NCBI GenBank assembly: GCA_012517355.1
Contig: JAAYVD010000053.1
Coordinates: forward strand, 104,387 to 168,386
Source of the DNA: Candidatus Rifleibacteriota bacterium
GTDB lineage: Bacteria; Muiribacteriota; Ozemobacteria; Ozemobacterales; Ozemobacteraceae
Direction of reading: 5' to 3'
Length of the DNA stretch: 64,000 nucleotides
The first letter of the stretch is position 1, and each line of letters begins with the position of its first letter. This document shows positions 61,626-64,000 of the stretch, piece by piece. The position numbers and the translations under genes are program-made. Under the pieces are notes generated by a model. The model had not been told where the DNA came from, searched no databases, and saw only the letters and a program-made list of their open reading frames with translations.

Positions 61626-62214
61626 GGAACGAGTATGTCACATCCCCCGGACCCTGTCAAAACCGTGAGTCAGGCCCTTTCCCCCGCCCTTTGCCCTCGC
61701 GGACGGCCCCAGTCAGGCATCGGCTCCTTGCCCAAGGCTGGGATCTCCTTCGTTCTGCCGGGGAAGGCGACGTCTCCGTCTGGAAGCTTCCGGAGGAAAA
61801 GCGCTGCGCTCCGCTCCAAGGCTGACAGCCCGTGAAGGAGACCCTCTGGGCGGTGAACGCTGCAGCAGAAAGGATCCAGGGTCATCGGCCCTGGTGGGAT
61901 GAAAGGGCAAAACCCCTTGGCAAGCCACTTTGCACATCATGGAAAAAGAGATTCCCCGACGAACGATTCCCGGCGATTCCCTTTGGATGGCCGCCGCCCC
62001 GGAGGCGCCCGGCGCATTCGGAGGGACTTCGCACCATGAGCTGGTTTCCGCCTGCGGGCAGGTTCGAAAGGCAGAGTACGAGGACAAACGCGGCCCGGTC
62101 CAGGGGCCTCACCCCGGGGGAGCCCCGGGTTTTCCCGACACCCGCGAACCCTCCGGGCCGGGCACGGCTGGAGGGCCATTCCATTCCGGGGTGGCCTCCG
62201 CGGAGGCGGACCGC
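61626..62214. other. Long intergenic region between the MNT/HEPN and Rpn genes
   Basis: About 590 bp without a supported gene. It contains a diverged copy of the multi-hairpin element (61838-61931). An open frame running into the Rpn gene from 61930 lacks family similarity upstream of the Rpn start chosen here. Confidence 0.5.
61838..61931 (+). repeat. Diverged, partial copy of the multi-hairpin element
   Basis: The segment GCAGAAAGGATCCAGGG, then TCATCGGCCCTGGTGGG and an AAAGGGCAAAACCCCTT arm match copies A and B at 14.15 and 18.8 kb; the first hairpins are lost. Confidence 0.7.
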
Positions 62215-63300
62215 GTGACGCGCCGCGACGAGGCCCTGATCAACCTGTTCTCCCACCCGGACATGGTGAAGGATCTGCTGCGCGGCTTCGTCCGTGAGGA
62301 CTGGGTCAGCCAGCTCGACTTCCGGACCCTGGCCAAAGTGGAGACGACGTTCGTTTCCGAGCGGCTGAAGAAGCGGACCGATGACGTGGTCTGGCGGGTC
62401 AGGTTTGGCAGCGGCTGGCTCTACATCTACATCCTGATCGAATTCCAGTCCCGGCGGGACCCATGGATGGCCCTGCGCATGCTCACCTACGTCGCCCTCC
62501 TCTACCAGGACCTGCTCAAACAGCGGCTGGTAGCCCGTGGGGAGCGCCTGCCACCGGTCCTTCCCGTGGTGCTGTATAATGGGGAGGAACCCTGGCTCGG
62601 GGAGGTGGCGGTCCAGGACCTGGTGGAACCAGCGCCGCGGGGGCTCGACCGGTTCGTTCCCCGGTTCTGCTGCCTTCTGTTCGACGAGAAGCGGGCTCCT
62701 CTCGAGCGGGTCGAGGAGCGGAACCTGGCGGCGGCCCTGTTCGGACTGGAGCAGAGCGTGACCCCGGATCGGCTCCAGGCCGTGGTGGACCGCCTGGTCC
62801 GGTATCTCCAGGCCCCGCGCCAGCGGTCCCTGCGTCGGGCGTTCGCGGTCTGGATCAACCGGGTTCTCCTGCCGTCCCGGGGCGAGGCCGGAGAGGCCGT
62901 CGACAGTGAAGATCTGGGTGAGGTGCAAAGCATGCTGGAAAAAACCGTGAAGCGGTGGTTCAAGGAGTGGAAGGCCCAGGGCCTGGCCGAGGGCTTGGCC
63001 GAGGGACGGGCCGAGGGACGGGCCGAGGGACGGGCCGAGGGACGGGCCGAGGGACGGGCCGAGGGTGAAGCGGCCGGAAGGACCCAAGCCTTCCAGGAGC
63101 TCCGGGCCGAAAAGCTCGCGATCGCCCGGCGGCTCCTCGCACGAGGCTTGTCGGAAGCCGAGGCTGCCGAATTGACGGGGGTCACCCTGGAGGAAATCGA
63201 ATCACTGCGGGTTTCACCCCGGTCGGTGAAGGAAACTCCCGCCTCCTACAAGGCCAACCCGAAAAAAAAGCCCCACCCCCGGAGCCCACGCTCCCGCTGA
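62215..63300 (+). CDS. Rpn-family (transposase_31-like) PD-(D/E)XK nuclease
   Basis: The product has 361 residues. The family N-terminus TRRDEALINLFSHPDMVKDLLRGF is followed by a PD-(D/E)XK-like core (YIYILIEFQSRRDPWMALRMLTY; VLPVVLYNGEEPW) and a C-terminal segment AIARRLLARGLSEAEAAELTGVTLEEIESL, common in Rpn and Rpn-like proteins. Rpn proteins promote RecA-independent recombination and are DNA endonucleases. A 12-bp repeat (62988-63064) encodes tandem Ala-Glu-Gly-Arg units in the linker. I choose GTG 62215 because GGAGG precedes it at 8 bp and the family starts there; the frame is open further upstream. Confidence 0.8.
   Translation: MTRRDEALINLFSHPDMVKDLLRGFVREDWVSQLDFRTLAKVETTFVSERLKKRTDDVVWRVRFGSGWLYIYILIEFQSRRDPWMALRMLTYVALLYQDLLKQRLVARGERLPPVLPVVLYNGEEPWLGEVAVQDLVEPAPRGLDRFVPRFCCLLFDEKRAPLERVEERNLAAALFGLEQSVTPDRLQAVVDRLVRYLQAPRQRSLRRAFAVWINRVLLPSRGEAGEAVDSEDLGEVQSMLEKTVKRWFKEWKAQGLAEGLAEGRAEGRAEGRAEGRAEGRAEGEAAGRTQAFQELRAEKLAIARRLLARGLSEAEAAELTGVTLEEIESLRVSPRSVKETPASYKANPKKKPHPRSPRSR
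62988..63064 (+). repeat. 12-bp tandem repeat encoding AEGR
   Basis: About six copies of GCCGAGGGACGG within the Rpn gene. Such Ala-Glu-Gly-Arg linkers are common in this family and vary in number. Confidence 0.9.
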
Positions 63301-63309
63301 CCCGGTCCC

Positions 63310-63390
63310 GACCGGCACGATGTCGGAAGTGCCCCTTTGCCGCCACGGATGGCGGCGCGAAACGCCGGTTTCGCGCATCGCGAACGGGTC
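63310..63390 (-). repeat. 81-bp palindromic element, plus a degenerate neighbour to about 63530
   Basis: One conserved copy just after the Rpn stop. A second, strongly diverged unit is discernible at about 63440-63530 (AAAGTCGGGAGTGCCCCTT). The 63301-63609 gap holds nothing else. Confidence 0.8.
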
Positions 63391-63609
63391 ATCAGGGTTT
63401 TCCATCCCGTAGGGGCGTCACCCCGTGGCCGCCCCATCAGCCGGCCGACAAAGTCGGGAGTGCCCCTTCGCCACGGGGGCAACCATTCGTTTCGCCCCCC
63501 AAGGGGGACGTCCGGCAAAGGTGCCTGGGCCCAAAGGGGACGGATGACGCTTCCCCGCGATTGCCGACCACCCGGTTGACGGTCACCCGGATCGGGGGCT
63601 GGGCCTTCG

Positions 63610-63999
63610 TCAATCTGCCTCGCCGGCCGAGGTGGCTGGCGGGGGAACCCTCCAGACCTGGGCGATCACCGTGGTGTCGGACTCGTAGGCCCGGTCGAGC
63701 ATCGAGACGGTGTTGGGGGTGGGCAGGCAGGCTGGAGGCCGGGGCCGGAAGCCGAGGGCCGCAAGGTCGGGGAGGCGATACTGGGTCTCGCGGAGGCGGA
63801 TCTCGATCGGCGCCGGGCCGGCCAGTTCGAAGGCGAACACAACCGGGCGCTGGGGGACGATGTCCCAGCGGAGGCGGTACCTCCAGGCGAGGGCCGGCCA
63901 GGTGTCACCTTCGGCTCCCAGCCAGGCGGGGGGCAATGCCTTCCCGTCGCCGCTGACGAACACGAACGGCTGGCTGGCGGCGGCTTCCAGGATGAGAGA
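63610..63999 (-). CDS. C-terminal part of an unrecognised protein (5' end outside window)
   Basis: An open frame enters from the right edge and gives at least 129 residues ending VWRVPPPATSAGEAD. The stretches WPALAWRYRLRWDIVPQRPVVFAFEL and PNTVSMLDRAYESDTTVIAQVW look like a strand-rich C-terminal domain of an exported protein, but I cannot name the family. No membrane segment is visible in this part. Confidence 0.6.
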   Translation of the reverse strand, partial: SLILEAAASQPFVFVSGDGKALPPAWLGAEGDTWPALAWRYRLRWDIVPQRPVVFAFELAGPAPIEIRLRETQYRLPDLAALGFRPRPPACLPTPNTVSMLDRAYESDTTVIAQVWRVPPPATSAGEAD

Positions 64000-64000
64000 G

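Noticed and set aside
1..64000. rRNA or tRNA genes
   Set aside because: None recognised by eye on either strand; a covariance-model scan would be needed to exclude them fully.

Overview
The window is about 64 kb of GC-rich bacterial chromosome with third-position GC-rich codons, so most frames of most genes look open on both strands. I see no rRNA, tRNA or CRISPR array. The mix of SpoIIE-type phosphatases, many prepilin-type genes, giant propeller/lectin proteins, membrane-fused spermidine-synthase-like proteins, Uma2 genes and toxin-antitoxin pairs suggests a Gram-negative, environmental, poorly cultured lineage. Candidatus Riflebacteria/Ozemobacteria is my best guess, with low to moderate confidence and no rRNA to test it.

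Layout. 1-24.9 kb is a scattered housekeeping/accessory region: two SpoIIE phosphatases, a secreted protein of unknown function, an ABC1/UbiB-like kinase, a CsoR-type repressor with a small EamA transporter, an HD-GYP protein followed by a BMP-type binding protein, a secretin-N-domain protein, a glycine-zipper protein, MTA phosphorylase, a PfkB kinase, a PilN-like protein, a secreted protein-arginine deiminase homologue, an AGE-family protein, adenosine deaminase, a hicBA pair and an Npt-like nucleotide transporter. Three of these (MTA phosphorylase, adenosine deaminase, nucleotide transporter) point to purine salvage.

25-57 kb is the most striking part. It holds three parallel operons, each encoding a GspH/FimU-like, a GspJ/PilW-like and a GspK/PilX-like minor pseudopilin plus a giant (about 1440-2180 residue) protein. 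In two operons the giant protein begins with a GspI/PilV-like prepilin segment and continues as beta-propeller/kelch repeats. I read these as type IV pilus or pseudopilus tip complexes in which the adhesin is fused to one minor pilin. Lectin-like modules (L-type lectin, LamG, F5/8-C) appear to have been inserted into equivalent loops of a conserved propeller scaffold. The minus-strand operon is damaged: its giant gene has an Uma2-derived 5' end and two homopolymer frameshifts. An orphan prepilin N-terminus lies at 48.2 kb, wedged between two truncated spermidine-synthase-like genes. Membrane-fused spermidine-synthase-like genes adjoin two of the operons, but their catalytic motifs look altered.

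57-64 kb carries another SpeE-like gene, a phosphatidylserine decarboxylase with a TPR protein, an MNT/HEPN pair, an Rpn-family nuclease and the end of an unrecognised secreted-type gene.

Repeats shape the region. An 81-84 bp palindromic element is open in all six frames, occurs about 15 times, usually next to genes, and also lies in frame inside genes, as Rickettsia palindromic elements do. A second, roughly 150 bp multi-hairpin element occurs as inverted copies at 14.15 and 18.8 kb. Several short tandem arrays touch gene ends.
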